Source: Terriglobia bacterium
GTDB taxonomy: Bacteria; Acidobacteriota; Terriglobia; JAIQFV01
DNA: 64,000 nucleotides
Assembly (NCBI GenBank): GCA_020073085.1
Contig: JAIQFV010000005.1
Location: forward strand, 124,001 to 188,000
Direction of reading: 5' to 3'
The notes under the pieces were generated by a model that searched no databases, was not told the DNA's origin, and worked only from the letters and a program-made list of their open reading frames with translations. Shown here piece after piece: positions 1 through 9,146 of this stretch; within the stretch, counting starts at the first letter, position 1, and each line of letters starts with the position of its first letter. Made by a program: the position numbers and the translations under genes.

Positions 1-1
1 C

Positions 2-418
2 GCCCTTCATCCCGCCGGTGGGCTGGGACGAAAACTAATGCGGGTCGAGAACCTGATGCACAGCGGTGACGCCCTGCCGAAGGTCAAGGCCGACACTCGG
101 ATGAGTGAGGTAATCTATGAAATCTCGAAGAAGGGGCTGGGAATGACGAGTGTCGTCGATGGGGATGACCACCTGGTGGGGATCATCACGGACGGCGACC
201 TTCGTCGACTCCTGGAACGCGGCGACCAGATTCTTTCTAAGACGGCAGGTGAGGCCATGCATCCCCGCCCGCTCACCATTCATCGGCGGGAATTTGCCAC
301 CCATGCTCTGAATCTGATGGAACAACAGAAAATCACCTCGCTCATCATCGTCAATGAGACCCGGTGCGTTGAAGGCGTCCTTCATATCCACGATCTCTGG
401 CGGACAGAGATGTTTTGA
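2..418 (+). CDS. kdsD: Arabinose-5-phosphate isomerase, C-terminal part with CBS pair (partial)
   Basis: This is the 3' end of a gene that starts outside the window. The frame is open from base 2 and reads LHPAGGLGRKL before the internal Met at base 38, matching the end of the SIS sugar-isomerase domain of KdsD/KpsF, so base 38 is not the true start. Two CBS motifs follow, around the segments GMTSVVDGDDHLVGIITDGDL and ITSLIIVNETRCVEGVLHIHDL. KdsD converts ribulose-5-phosphate to arabinose-5-phosphate, the first step of KDO synthesis for LPS. The next gene is kdsC, later in the same pathway, which supports the call and implies a diderm envelope. The SIS catalytic residues lie outside the window and cannot be checked. 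Confidence 0.9.
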   Translation, partial: ALHPAGGLGRKLMRVENLMHSGDALPKVKADTRMSEVIYEISKKGLGMTSVVDGDDHLVGIITDGDLRRLLERGDQILSKTAGEAMHPRPLTIHRREFATHALNLMEQQKITSLIIVNETRCVEGVLHIHDLWRTEMF

Positions 419-532
419 ACCAGCGGGGGCCCCCCTCGGCCGAGGCTTCCGGCGCGTCCGCCCTCGTGCGGAGGACCCCTGTCCCTCGTGGGCCGTAGCG
501 TTGAATGATCTGTTCTTTCGAGCGACTTTCAA

Positions 533-1072
533 ATGTCAAGACTCCCCAAGAAGATTTTGACCCGCCTCAAGAAAATCAAGTTGCTGGTGTTCGATGTGGA
601 TGGCGTTTTAACTCCCGGAGACATCCTGGTTCATCCGGACGGGAGTGAGTCCAAGAGCTTTGACGTGCGGGATGGAATTGCGATCCGGTTTGCCCATCAG
701 GCCGGCTTGCAGCTGGGTTTGCTTTCTGGAAGATTCTCTGAAGCCGTGGCGCAGCGCGCGCAGGACCTGGGGGTTGAAATTTGCGTTCAGGGATCGGTAG
801 GGAAGAAGCCCGATTTCCTGGGAATCCTTGAGAAGCTCACTTTGACGCCCGAGGAAGCGGCTTACGTTGGAGACGACATTGTCGACCTTCCGGTCCTGCG
901 CCTCGCCGGTTTTGCTGCGACCGTCGCCGATGGTTGCCCCGAGGCCCGGGAAGTGGCGCATTACATCACCAGGGCTCATGGGGGACACGGGGCCGCGAGG
1001 GAAATCATCGAGCTTGTCCTGAAAGCGCAGGACCGCTGGAATGGAGTGGTTCAGCAATTCCTCGAGGATTAG
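533..1072 (+). CDS. kdsC: 3-deoxy-D-manno-octulosonate 8-phosphate phosphatase
   Basis: A 179-residue HAD-superfamily phosphatase of the usual KdsC length, without a cap domain. Motif I is FDVDGVLT (D21 and D23), the LLSGR segment is motif II, and GDDIVDLP (D114/D115) is the Mg-binding motif IV. It hydrolyses KDO-8-phosphate to KDO in LPS inner-core synthesis in the cytoplasm. It follows kdsD by 114 bases of GC-rich sequence in which I see no promoter, so the two are probably co-transcribed. No strong ribosome site precedes base 533, but the ATG fits the family N-terminus. The YrbI/KdsC subfamily assignment is confident. Confidence 0.92.
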   Translation: MSRLPKKILTRLKKIKLLVFDVDGVLTPGDILVHPDGSESKSFDVRDGIAIRFAHQAGLQLGLLSGRFSEAVAQRAQDLGVEICVQGSVGKKPDFLGILEKLTLTPEEAAYVGDDIVDLPVLRLAGFAATVADGCPEAREVAHYITRAHGGHGAAREIIELVLKAQDRWNGVVQQFLED

Positions 1073-1597
1073 AGCCGCTCTCGTGTGGCTTGGGACATGA
1101 ATCGAAAGGGCGGCAACGGATCCGTTCCGGCTGCTTGCCGCGAATTCGCCCACCGGAAACTGGCGAGGAAATGCGCTTCAGCGAGCACCCCCGGGAAGGC
1201 TCCGACGCATCGTGCTTCTCGCAATATAACCGTGGATTCAACTTGATTTTGACTCTGCAACGGTCTACACTTCTGCATGGTCAGACGACCTCCCTTAACC
1301 GACAATCCTTTCATTGATCGCCTGGCCCACATAAGCAAATAGGGCTTTCCCTCTCTCATAAAATTTTCTCCGGTCATTTGCGTTGGGAGTTCGCATTTTC
1401 CGCGCTGGATGCATTGCTCCGCCCGCGGGGAGCCGACCCGCTTGACGTGGGGCAAAGGTGTCCTTTTTTGTTGGGGAGGCATCCTTATTCCTAATCTATT
1501 TCGACGAAGCGTTGAATGTTGACACCGCAGTTCTTCCTTCCTCGCTGGCCGCATTGGGCAGGCAATAGAGGAATGATGAGAGAGGAGAGGTTTTCAT
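1073..1597 (+). other. Intergenic region before the TPR-kinase gene
   Basis: About 525 bases without a convincing gene. It holds one sigma-70-like promoter candidate (listed separately) and a GAGAGGAGAGG ribosome site just before the kinase start at 1598. ORFs here lack recognisable protein features. Confidence 0.5.
1243..1271 (+). promoter_or_regulatory. Candidate sigma-70 promoter
   Basis: TTGATT at 1243-1248 and TACACT at 1266-1271 are separated by 17 bases. It points toward the kinase gene, which would give a leader of roughly 320 nt. This is a motif match only. Confidence 0.35.
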
Positions 1598-4186
1598 ATG
1601 GTGGTCGAAACATTGGAGAACCCTTCGCTGCTCGGTCTCGAATTGGGTCACTACCGCATTGCCGAGAAGATCGGCCAGGGTGGGATGGGAGAGGTGTATC
1701 GTGCGCAGGACGAACACCTCAATCGCGAGGTGGCGATCAAAGTCCTCCCCCCCGGAACCTTGGTCGACGAGGCATCCCGCAAGAAATTTCGCAACGAGGC
1801 GCTGGCTCTCTCCCAGCTGAACCATCCCAACATCGCCACCATCCATGATTTTGATACGCAGCAGGGAGTGGACTATCTGGTGATGGAGTACATCCCGGGC
1901 ATGTCCCTCAGCGAGAAACTGGGGACGGGACCGCTGACCATCGAGGAAACCACGAGCCTCGGCCCACAACTGGCTGCGGGGATGATGGCGGCGCACGAAC
2001 ACGGAATTGTTCACCGTGATCTCAAGCCCGCCAACCTGCGGTTGACTCCGGACGGCCGATTGAAGATTCTGGACTTCGGACTGGCGAAACTGGTTCGCCC
2101 TTTCGGCACGGACATGACCACCGAAACGGTGGTGGGGGCGCGTGCCCCGGCAGGGACCCTGCCATACATGGCCCCCGAACAATTGCGCGCTGAACAGGTG
2201 GATGTTCGCACCGATATTTATGCCGCGGGCGCGGTGCTTTACGAGATGACGACCGGGAAATGGCCGTTTCGGGAAACTGTGAGCCCTCGACTTATTGACG
2301 CCATTCTGCACCAACCACCGGCTCCGCCTTCTACGGTCAATGGGATCAGTACCCCTGAATTGGACAGCGTCATCTTGAAGTGCCTCGAGAAGGATCCCGA
2401 CAAGCGCTATCAATCGGCGAGAGATTTGCTGCAAGACCTGCCCAAGCCAAAGACGGGTTGGCCGGCCCGTCGATCCATCGCTTCGCGCGTGGGGCGCCTT
2501 GCGGCATTCGCCGTCATGGTCGTGGTTTTTCTTCTGGCGGCCCCCTCGGGCAAACTGGTCATAGAAAGGTGGCTTGGCGGGCCCCCGGAGTCAAAGCGTG
2601 TGGCTGTCATTCCCTTCAGCTATAAGGGCGACAACGCCTCGCACCAGGCGATCAGTGACAGCTTGGCGGTGATACTCACCAATCAGCTCACCCAGATCGA
2701 AAGGCTTCGCAGTTCTATCGCCGTCATCCCCGAAAGCGAAATAAGGAGCAAGGGGGTGCGGAGTGCTGAGCAGGCGCGGAAGATTTTTGGAGCCACATTT
2801 GTGGTGACCGGAAATGCCCTGACCGAAGGAAATGACTTACGCCTTTTGCTTCAGCTGGTGGATACCCAGACCCTCAAACAACTCGATTCGAGGGATCTCC
2901 GGGGATTGGCAACTCTCGAACCCCAATGTCTGCGAAACCTGGATGAGATGCTGGGGACGAATCTGCGGACCCGGGATTTCGGTGTGCTGGCTGCGGGCGT
3001 GAGCAGGGTCCCCAGCGCATCGGCAAGCTACCTCGAGGCACGAGGCAACCTGCTTCATTACGACATGCCGGGAAGGGTGGATACCGCAATCCGGCTTTTT
3101 GAGGACGCCGTGCACAAGGACCCGCGCTATGCCCTGGCGTATGCGGGTCTGGGTGAGGCGTATTGGCGAAAATATGTGGCGACGAAAGACACGCGCTGGC
3201 TGGAGCCCGCGGAACGCAGTTGCAACCAGGCGCTGGAACTGGACAAAGGACTGGCGCCCGTCCACATCACTTGCGGGTTAATCAAGAAGGGCAGGGGAAA
3301 CTACGCCCAGGCCGTAGAGGATTTTCAGCGCGCGCTGCTGATCGACGATCGCAGCTATGACGCCCACCGTGAGCTGGCAAACGCATACGCGAATCTTAGC
3401 CAATTGGACTTGGCGGAGACAACGTACAAGAATGCCATCCAACTCCGACCGGACCTTTGGACCTGCTACAACGATCTGGGCGGCTTCTATCTTTCACATG
3501 GCCGCTACGAAGATGCTGCCGTTCAATATCAGAGGGTCATCGACAAGGCGCCCGATAGCATCTGGGGTTACAACAACCTGGGGGCATCCTATTTGTACAT
3601 GGATCGGCTGACCGAGGCGCGCACCATATTTGAGAAGGCCAATCAAATCGGACCGGATTACGGGGTCCGATCCAATCTGGGCACCCTCTATTTTACAGAA
3701 GGGCGCTTTGCCGAAGCCGCTCAGATGTATGAAAAAGCACTCGAGCTCGATAACACCAAGTATGCGCTATGGGGGAACCTGGCTTCCGCCTATTACTGGA
3801 CGCCCGGGCAGCAGCCCAAGGCGCGTGAACTTTACCGCAAGACCGCCGGGATGGCTGAGGAGGTCCTGAAAGTCAATTTGAAGAATGAGACGGTTCTATC
3901 CCGGCTGGCTGTGTACTACGCAATGCTGAACGATCGGGCCCGATCCCAGGCGGATCTCAAACGGGCCCTCACCCTGGCCCCAACCGACACCGATGTTCTC
4001 TACCGGGCCGCATTGGTGCACGAGCATCTGAGGGAACGGGACCAGGCTTTACAGTGGCTCGGGAAAGCGGTGGAACACGGATACTCAACGGCCAAAGTCC
4101 AACGCTCTCCCGAACTGAAGAATCTACGCGAGGATCCGCGGTATCCAGGGCTGGTGCGGAGCCCGCAGGGTAATAGTAAAAAGTAA
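1598..4186 (+). CDS. Membrane Ser/Thr protein kinase with C-terminal TPR repeats
   Basis: An 862-residue Hanks-type kinase. The kinase domain spans about residues 18-280, with glycine loop GQGGMG (26-31), ATP-binding K48, catalytic HRDLKPAN (139-146), DFG (159-161) and APE (192-194). All key residues are present, so it should be active. A single membrane segment (about 301-315) follows. Next is a TolB-like domain beginning VAVIPFSY, then eight or more TPR units to the C-terminus (about 460-860), presumably extracytoplasmic. This kinase-TM-TolB-TPR layout is common in Acidobacteriota and related phyla. It probably senses a partner protein through the TPRs and signals inward. The start is fixed by GAGAGGAGAGG nine bases upstream. 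The small gene at 4228 may be co-transcribed. Confidence 0.93.
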   Translation: MVVETLENPSLLGLELGHYRIAEKIGQGGMGEVYRAQDEHLNREVAIKVLPPGTLVDEASRKKFRNEALALSQLNHPNIATIHDFDTQQGVDYLVMEYIPGMSLSEKLGTGPLTIEETTSLGPQLAAGMMAAHEHGIVHRDLKPANLRLTPDGRLKILDFGLAKLVRPFGTDMTTETVVGARAPAGTLPYMAPEQLRAEQVDVRTDIYAAGAVLYEMTTGKWPFRETVSPRLIDAILHQPPAPPSTVNGISTPELDSVILKCLEKDPDKRYQSARDLLQDLPKPKTGWPARRSIASRVGRLAAFAVMVVVFLLAAPSGKLVIERWLGGPPESKRVAVIPFSYKGDNASHQAISDSLAVILTNQLTQIERLRSSIAVIPESEIRSKGVRSAEQARKIFGATFVVTGNALTEGNDLRLLLQLVDTQTLKQLDSRDLRGLATLEPQCLRNLDEMLGTNLRTRDFGVLAAGVSRVPSASASYLEARGNLLHYDMPGRVDTAIRLFEDAVHKDPRYALAYAGLGEAYWRKYVATKDTRWLEPAERSCNQALELDKGLAPVHITCGLIKKGRGNYAQAVEDFQRALLIDDRSYDAHRELANAYANLSQLDLAETTYKNAIQLRPDLWTCYNDLGGFYLSHGRYEDAAVQYQRVIDKAPDSIWGYNNLGASYLYMDRLTEARTIFEKANQIGPDYGVRSNLGTLYFTEGRFAEAAQMYEKALELDNTKYALWGNLASAYYWTPGQQPKARELYRKTAGMAEEVLKVNLKNETVLSRLAVYYAMLNDRARSQADLKRALTLAPTDTDVLYRAALVHEHLRERDQALQWLGKAVEHGYSTAKVQRSPELKNLREDPRYPGLVRSPQGNSKK

Positions 4187-4227
4187 AACATAATGATTGA
4201 GGATTAACCTTATAGGAGGAACAAGTC

Positions 4228-4662
4228 ATGACGAAAACCCTATCAACGCTTGAGGAAGGAACCATCCCAGAGGAAACCATGCTGAAGCATGAGCCTGTCC
4301 ATAAGGTGGTCATTTACGCCGACCACAATGGGTGCAAGGTACATCCCCCTCACCTGCTCGTTGAACCAAACGAAACAATCGTCGTCAAAGCCCTCAAAAC
4401 GGATATCCAAGTGTTTTTGCCCGAAGGTGGGCCGTTTGATTTTGATCCTGCATTAATTGGTGAAAGGGTGATTCGACTCCCTTGGGAGCCAAGAGGGGTG
4501 GTCGTCTCGATTAAGGCCGACAAGGAAGTCAAGTTCAAGGTGAAAGAGCACGCTCCGAATGGCCGATATCCCTACGCGGCCTACTTCCAGGGCGAAAACC
4601 TCAAAATGTTTGCAGTGGGGGGCTCCGATCCGGAGATCATCGTTCATGGCGCCGGTACTTAG
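4228..4662 (+). CDS. Small beta-rich protein of unknown function
   Basis: A 144-residue protein with a good ribosome site (AGGAGGAAC, about 6 bases before the ATG). I do not recognise the family. It has no signal peptide or membrane segment. The sequence alternates short hydrophobic strands with charged turns (for example HKVVIYAD, ETIVVKAL, GVVVSIKAD, EVKFKVKE), suggesting a compact beta sandwich. Cysteine is limited to one residue near position 36. It lies 42 bases after the Ser/Thr kinase on the same strand, so it could be a substrate or partner of that kinase, but this is only context. Confidence 0.7.
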   Translation: MTKTLSTLEEGTIPEETMLKHEPVHKVVIYADHNGCKVHPPHLLVEPNETIVVKALKTDIQVFLPEGGPFDFDPALIGERVIRLPWEPRGVVVSIKADKEVKFKVKEHAPNGRYPYAAYFQGENLKMFAVGGSDPEIIVHGAGT

Positions 4663-4764
4663 CAGCTACTGCGCCCGAGCGTTGACTCAGCAATTCAGCG
4701 GCAGGCATCAATGCAAGGTTGAATCTGATTGCTGGGTGTGAGACCCCGCTGTTCGGGTTATCGA

Positions 4765-4825
4765 GGGACAGTTTCCTGTTTCTCAAAGATCCAAACCAGA
4801 GGCAAGGAACTGTCCCTGAGAAATA
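4765..4825. repeat. REP-like dyad with GGGACAGTT core
   Basis: AGGGACAGTTTCCT is followed about 35 bases later by AAGGAACTGTCCCT, its near reverse complement. The GGGACAGT core recurs in the palindromes at 9763 and 10995. The left arm of the decayed TetR reading frame ends here. Confidence 0.6.
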
Positions 4826-4981
4826 GGTATCTTTGAGCTTCCTGGGCCCGCCGGGCGATCTGCTCCCCATGGAAGGCGCAAGAAAACCCCGCTCTCTGAA
4901 CAATTCCAGGGCGGCTTGGATGATCTTGTCCGAGGTGACTCGCCTCATCTGCTCCCACTTCGTTTCAGTCCGTGGTGACAT
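4790..4981 (-). pseudogene. TetR-family regulator remnant
   Basis: On the minus strand an ATG at 4981, preceded by GGGGAGA six bases away, opens a frame whose first 33 residues are a typical TetR N-terminus (SDKIIQAALELFRERGF). The frame then loses homology. After a shift of frame near base 4865 the expected next segment appears (GEQIARRA), where TetR proteins have the DNA-recognition helix. Homology ends near the dyad at 4765-4825 and no ligand-binding domain exists. I read it as a dead, 3'-truncated and frameshifted regulator gene. The intact start and ribosome site suggest recent loss. Confidence 0.6.
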
Positions 4982-5249
4982 CGAAGATCTCCCCAGACAC
5001 TCTATATTATTGAATGACCCGACAACCTAAGAACAAATGATTGTCGGTCCACCCTGGTCCGGAGGAAGGTTGACCTGTCCGTGGCGAGAGGGCGGCGCCT
5101 AGAGCAAGGCCGGGGTATTCCGAATTACCTCAGAGGCACATTTCAAAAATTCAAAGGGCCTGATATCCTCAGTTGGATTCCGCCTGTTCAGGGAGATTGA
5201 CTGAAGAAAAGGGAGGTTTCGCATCAAGTTAAGTTGCCCAGCGTCTGTA

Positions 5250-6071
5250 GTGAAATCTATTCTGGCGGTTCTACTGTTCATTCCGCAGGGTGTTGAGGCC
5301 GGGGCGCGTTGGCAAACCTTGGCTCCCGGACTGGAGTTAGGACTACTCCGGGCGACCAAGCCCAGTGCGGTCGGCGACTCCAGGATCACCATTCTGCGCA
5401 TTGATCCCAAACTCTGGGAACTGACCTTTGTGGGCCTCAGCCAGGGTGGGGAACGCGGGGGAATGACGGCGCGGGAATGGGGCCGGAAGCACAATCTCGC
5501 GGCGGCGATTAACGCGGGGATGTTTTTGGGGGATGAGAAGACCCACGCCGGATACCTCCGGTTCCGAGATCATGTGAACAATGAGAAAGTAAATGCTTAT
5601 CGCTCGGTGGCTGCATTTGACGCCAAGAGCGATGCCGTCCCTCCCTTTAGGATGTTTGATCTCGATGCCGCGGGCGTTACCATGCAGACCATCCTTCGGG
5701 ACTACTCCTCCGCCGTGCAGAACCTGCGGATGATCAAACGGCCGGGTCAGAATCGGTGGGCCGCCCAGGACCGGATGTGGAGTGAAGCCGCGCTGGGAGA
5801 GGACCGCGCGGGGAGGATTCTGTTCCTGTTCTCCAGGTCGCCATTCAGGATGCGGGATTTGATTCAAGAACTTCTCTCGTCCGATCTCGGCGTGGTATGC
5901 GCCCAACATCTTGAGGGAGGACCGGAGGCGCAACTTTACGTGGGCGTCGGGGGAGCAGACCTCCAGTGGTTCGGGAGTTATGAAACATCTTTTCAGGAAA
6001 ACGACAATAACCAGCGAGGATGGCCTGTGCCGAATGTGCTCGGAATTCGGCCGAGGCGTTTAACGAAATGA
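5250..6071 (+). CDS. Exported phosphodiester glycosidase-like (NAGPA) protein
   Basis: A 273-residue protein with the motifs of the phosphodiester glycosidase (NAGPA/DUF2233) family: AAAINAGMF in the first half and HLEGGPEAQLYV near the C-terminus. Family members cleave sugar phosphodiesters, and bacterial ones are often tied to exopolysaccharide. A hydrophobic N-terminus (SILAVLLFIPQGVEA) indicates export. The listed start is GTG at 5250, the only standard start before the signal peptide core, yet it has no ribosome site. A strong GGGAGG lies at 5211-5216, six bases before an in-frame ATC at 5223, which would add nine residues and complete a normal signal peptide. The true start may therefore be a non-standard or mutated codon. 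Family confidence is good; the substrate is unknown. Confidence 0.8.
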   Translation: MKSILAVLLFIPQGVEAGARWQTLAPGLELGLLRATKPSAVGDSRITILRIDPKLWELTFVGLSQGGERGGMTAREWGRKHNLAAAINAGMFLGDEKTHAGYLRFRDHVNNEKVNAYRSVAAFDAKSDAVPPFRMFDLDAAGVTMQTILRDYSSAVQNLRMIKRPGQNRWAAQDRMWSEAALGEDRAGRILFLFSRSPFRMRDLIQELLSSDLGVVCAQHLEGGPEAQLYVGVGGADLQWFGSYETSFQENDNNQRGWPVPNVLGIRPRRLTK

Positions 6072-6271
6072 CCGGCTGACCCGAATCGTATTTGCTGAAG
6101 CACCCCTCAAGCCGACCCCTTGACTTGGCCCTGGTCACACAAAAAGCTAGCCCCCTGGGGGGTGAAATATGGTTAAATTAAAGGGAGGCGGCGGAAATTC
6201 AGAGGCCTTTGTGAAGGGATTCAGACGACCACCGCAGTAGTGACACCGCAGGCCACTGAGGAGGGAGTCCT

Positions 6272-6628
6272 ATGTCAGAGATTCTGATCATCGATGACAA
6301 CCAGGCAGTTCGAGATGTTCTGGGAGAAGTGCTTCGCGGGGCCGGCTATGAGGTCTCAACGGCGGCCAATGGGGCAGAGGCCCTGACTCACATGCGAGCC
6401 AAGGGGGCCCCCGCTCTCATTCTGCTCGACCTGATGATGCCTGTGATGAACGGCTGGGAGTTTCGATCTGAACAGCTCAAGGACCCCTCGCTGCGCGCCG
6501 TGCCCACCATTATCCTCACCACCGTCGCCAATATTATGGCAGAGGCAAAGCTGCTTAAGGCGAACGGTTTCATTTCGAAGTCCACAGCCTACGGATCCAT
6601 TCTCGAATTGGTCCGCACCTATTGTTGA
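6272..6628 (+). CDS. Single-domain response regulator (CheY-like)
   Basis: A 118-residue stand-alone receiver domain. Phospho-acceptor D53 lies in LILLDLMMP, the acidic pair is D8/D9, the switch Thr is near 83, and the conserved Lys is K103 (FISKS). It has a clear ribosome site, GAGGAGGGAG, before the ATG. No kinase is adjacent. It converges with a PP2C-type phosphatase gene, so it could act in a partner-switching or phosphorelay circuit, but the sequence does not show which. There is no output domain, so it must act by protein contact. Confidence 0.9.
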   Translation: MSEILIIDDNQAVRDVLGEVLRGAGYEVSTAANGAEALTHMRAKGAPALILLDLMMPVMNGWEFRSEQLKDPSLRAVPTIILTTVANIMAEAKLLKANGFISKSTAYGSILELVRTYC

Positions 6629-6826
6629 GCCGGCTTGATTCGAAGGGAATCTGCATTGCTCGACGCCCTGTTCTTTCTTCGTGGCAGGACGAACCCCATC
6701 ACTGAATATTGGACCCTCTCCGATTTTCGTGCTTGGAGACGGGAATCATTCGAAAGACCTCTAATCCTTAGGAGGGAACCCACGATGACGCCGCTGTCGA
6801 GGAAGGCCAGATCCCCTGTTTGGGCG

Positions 6827-8029
6827 CTACTGGATGGCTACGACCACGAGGGTGGCGTCATCATGGAAGTTTTTCTGGCAGAACGCCGTGACTTCCTCCA
6901 TGATCTTTCGTTGCATGTGGAGCGCGGTCCCATCCTGGAGGCGGGCGGCCTGGACGAGCCGCTCTTCTCCAAACTCCTCGGCCTGGGGATTGGCGGCTTC
7001 CGTGATGCCATCGGTAAAGAGCAGCAATCGGTCGCCGGCGTCCAGCGGCATCTCAGAATCCTTATAACTCCAGTTTGGCAGCACACCAAGGACAGCCCCA
7101 TTCCCACTGAGCGACTCGACTCGTCCCGCTTCCTTCAGCAGAAGCGCTGGGGAGTGGCCGGCGTTTTCGTAGGTTACCGTTCGGCGGTCGACGTTCAACA
7201 CGGCATAGAAAAAGGTAATGAATTTGCCGGGCGCTACATTGCCGCAAAGAAATGCGTTCAACTTCGAGCACACCTCTGCTGGGGTCGCCTCAGCTGTGGC
7301 AAAGGCGCGGAAGGCGGCTTGAAGGTTGGCCATGAGGAGTGCGGCCGTGATCCCTTTTCCGGCGACATCGCCGATACAGATGCCGAGTCGTTGGCCGTCG
7401 AGTTGAATCACATCAAAGTAATCCCCACCGACCGTTCTTGCCGGCTGCCATGCCCCGGCTATCTGCACCCCCGGCAATTGCGGCAAAGTCTTAGGCAGCA
7501 GGTTTTGCTGAATCTCGCGGGCCCGGTCCATTTCCTGTTCCTGTTTCTGGAGGGCCACGCTGCCTCTTTCGACCGCCTGCTCCAGCGCCAGGTTCTTCTC
7601 CCGGAGCCGGCGTTGAATCTCGCTGCTCAAATAAGTAACCGTCCCCACGACCATGCAGACCACCAGGACCAGGGGAGTGGTCTCACGGAACAAAAGCCGG
7701 TAGGGCGGCCTGCTGGGTTCCAACCAGTGGTTGATGACGACGGTCGCGAGGGCGCTCGCCAGGCTGGCAGCCCCCATGATGGGCAAGAAGATCACCCAGT
7801 TCCACGGAAACGCGCGCCGCGCATAGATCTTCTCCGTGGTGATCATCAAAGGAGACAAGACATTGCCTACCGAGAGCGTGATGGCGAGCATCCGGCCCAA
7901 GGAGGCGTGGAGCTTCATTGCCGCGAACATGGCATAAACAACCACGGCGACGAAGACAAGAAGCTGTTGCACCTTCAGGAAGCGGTTGAACCGTGGTGTG
8001 GCAATCTTTTTCCAGGACGCAGTGGTCAT
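6827..8029 (-). CDS. Membrane PP2C-type (SpoIIE/RsbU-like) Ser/Thr phosphatase
   Basis: An approximately 400-residue protein on the minus strand. The N-terminal half has about four hydrophobic segments (including LLVFVAVVVYAMFAAM and LVLVVCMVVGTVTYL), then a short coiled linker and a SpoIIE phosphatase domain. Metal-binding and core motifs are intact: GGDYFDV, GDVAGKG, YENAGH, LFTDGITEA and DDATLVVV. Such enzymes dephosphorylate anti-sigma antagonists in partner switching. I chose ATG 8029 because GAGGAAA lies upstream at suitable spacing; an in-frame GTG at 8050 is the alternative. No anti-sigma or antagonist gene lies nearby, so its targets are elsewhere. Confidence 0.9.
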   Translation of the reverse strand: MTTASWKKIATPRFNRFLKVQQLLVFVAVVVYAMFAAMKLHASLGRMLAITLSVGNVLSPLMITTEKIYARRAFPWNWVIFLPIMGAASLASALATVVINHWLEPSRPPYRLLFRETTPLVLVVCMVVGTVTYLSSEIQRRLREKNLALEQAVERGSVALQKQEQEMDRAREIQQNLLPKTLPQLPGVQIAGAWQPARTVGGDYFDVIQLDGQRLGICIGDVAGKGITAALLMANLQAAFRAFATAEATPAEVCSKLNAFLCGNVAPGKFITFFYAVLNVDRRTVTYENAGHSPALLLKEAGRVESLSGNGAVLGVLPNWSYKDSEMPLDAGDRLLLFTDGITEAANPQAEEFGEERLVQAARLQDGTALHMQRKIMEEVTAFCQKNFHDDATLVVVAIQ

Positions 8030-8187
8030 CAAGATGTTTCCTCGAGACACGCGGACTAAAGGTTGAGCGCCGCCCTCTGTCGTTTGAGCACGAGTCGGTG
8101 GTGGAGTGCGGGGCCAAGGATATCAAAAGGGCGGGGCACCGACAATCGACAAAAGAAGCAATGGGGGGATGTCGATCGATAGTCGCC

Positions 8188-8230
8188 AAAAACGAAAAAC
8201 GGCTGACAGCACGCGCTGCCAGCCGTTCGT
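8188..8230 (-). terminator. Intrinsic terminator of the exported Gly/Arg-rich gene
   Basis: Read on the minus strand, ACGGCTG (from 8226) pairs with CAGCCGT (to 8199) around a GC-rich inner loop. It is followed by TTTTCGTTTTT. It lies just after the stop codon of the gene ending at 8257. Confidence 0.8.
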
Positions 8231-8256
8231 TTTACCAGCCAAAAGAGCCGTTTCAA

Positions 8257-8727
8257 TTATCGATGTCCGCGGCCTTCGAACCCGCGACTGGAACCACGGA
8301 AAGAGAAGGAGCCTCTGGAGGGGCTACCTCGAAACGCCCGCACGGAGTGTCCGCGATCGAACGCGGGGCCACCCCTGAATCCACGCACAAACGGTCCGCG
8401 TTCAAACCGCGTGCCACCTCGGAAGTCCCGAACAAAGGGGCCGTGTCCAAAACCGCCGATGAACCCGTTTCGAAAGCCCCGGTGGAACCCGCCGAACCAT
8501 GGCCCGGCGCCGATGAAGACGCCTCCCGCGAAGAACTCAGGTCCGTAGTAACCATAAGGCGCGCAAGGGTAAGGATAATACCCGTAGTAGCCGTACGGGC
8601 AGATGGGCGGAGGAGGAAGGTAACCGTAGCTCGGGCCGACGAAAACGCCCACGGAAACATGTCCCGCGTACCCCGCAGCAGGAATCATCAAAATACACAG
8701 GATGGCAAGATACTTGAAATACTTCAT
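8257..8727 (-). CDS. Exported Gly/Arg/Tyr-rich low-complexity protein
   Basis: A 156-residue protein with a clear signal peptide (YLAILCILMIPAAGYA). The mature part begins with a Tyr/Pro/Gly-rich stretch and two Cys residues. The second half consists of repeated FxRGxRGG-type units (FVRDFRGG, FVRGFRGG, VRAFRGS), very basic and rich in Gly, Phe and Arg. I do not recognise a catalytic family. Similar short exported proteins occur in Acidobacteriota and Proteobacteria with unknown roles. The ribosome site (GGGGGG, about 8 bases upstream) and the terminator at 8188-8230 make it a solid monocistronic gene. Binding to polyanions or the cell surface is plausible but inferred only from composition. 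Confidence 0.8.
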   Translation of the reverse strand: MKYFKYLAILCILMIPAAGYAGHVSVGVFVGPSYGYLPPPPICPYGYYGYYPYPCAPYGYYGPEFFAGGVFIGAGPWFGGFHRGFRNGFIGGFGHGPFVRDFRGGTRFERGPFVRGFRGGPAFDRGHSVRAFRGSPSRGSFSFRGSSRGFEGRGHR

Positions 8728-9146
8728 TTTTCTACCCCCCGTTCTGATCCGAGATATTTACCACAAACACAACCGGATCTCAACAACCTTCAGTGACCTC
8801 TCAGGTTGCCCTGAAGGGCGACCTGTTAATGGGATGATGAAAGAGAGCCAAGAGTTGCCGGGACAGCCTTTTTTGAACAGTCCGAACGAGAGTGAAGTAG
8901 GCGGAAACAATCAGACCTTTCAAATCCTATTTGAACAGCGCACAAGATCCTTGAGCTGTTCCTCATATCGACATGACCGATCTTCGCTCCGAAGAAATGC
9001 GTGGAACACGAGAGCTGTATGCGGACAGGACCGTCAGCTCCGTTAGGAGCGACCCATTTATATACTCCCAAACCCACCCATCCGATCCAGCTCCCTTGGG
9101 AGCGCCATTTGATGATCAAGACCCTTATCGGCACCTACCGCGAAAA
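8728..9146. other. Intergenic region without a visible gene
   Basis: About 420 bases upstream of the minus-strand exported protein. Short ORFs here have no recognisable features. The promoter of the 8727 gene should lie near 8745-8800, but I find only a weak minus-strand match (TTGAGA, 17 bases, TAAATA). Confidence 0.4.

Larger units (their letters stand above)
4663..5249. other. Intergenic region with a gene remnant and a dyad
   Basis: About 590 bases between two plus-strand genes. It contains a degenerate TetR-family 5' fragment on the minus strand and a REP-like dyad at its broken end, both listed separately. I see no intact gene. Confidence 0.5.

Noticed and set aside
1496-2434. 312-codon minus-strand ORF opposite the Ser/Thr kinase
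   Set aside because: It is the antisense of the kinase domain, whose motifs are all intact. The ORF has no recognisable features.
6635-8059. 474-codon plus-strand ORF opposite the PP2C phosphatase
   Set aside because: The minus strand encodes clear SpoIIE motifs and membrane helices. The plus-strand product is a shadow.
8826-9134. 102-codon minus-strand ORF
   Set aside because: Unstructured composition and no ribosome site; overlaps the upstream control region of the 8727 gene.
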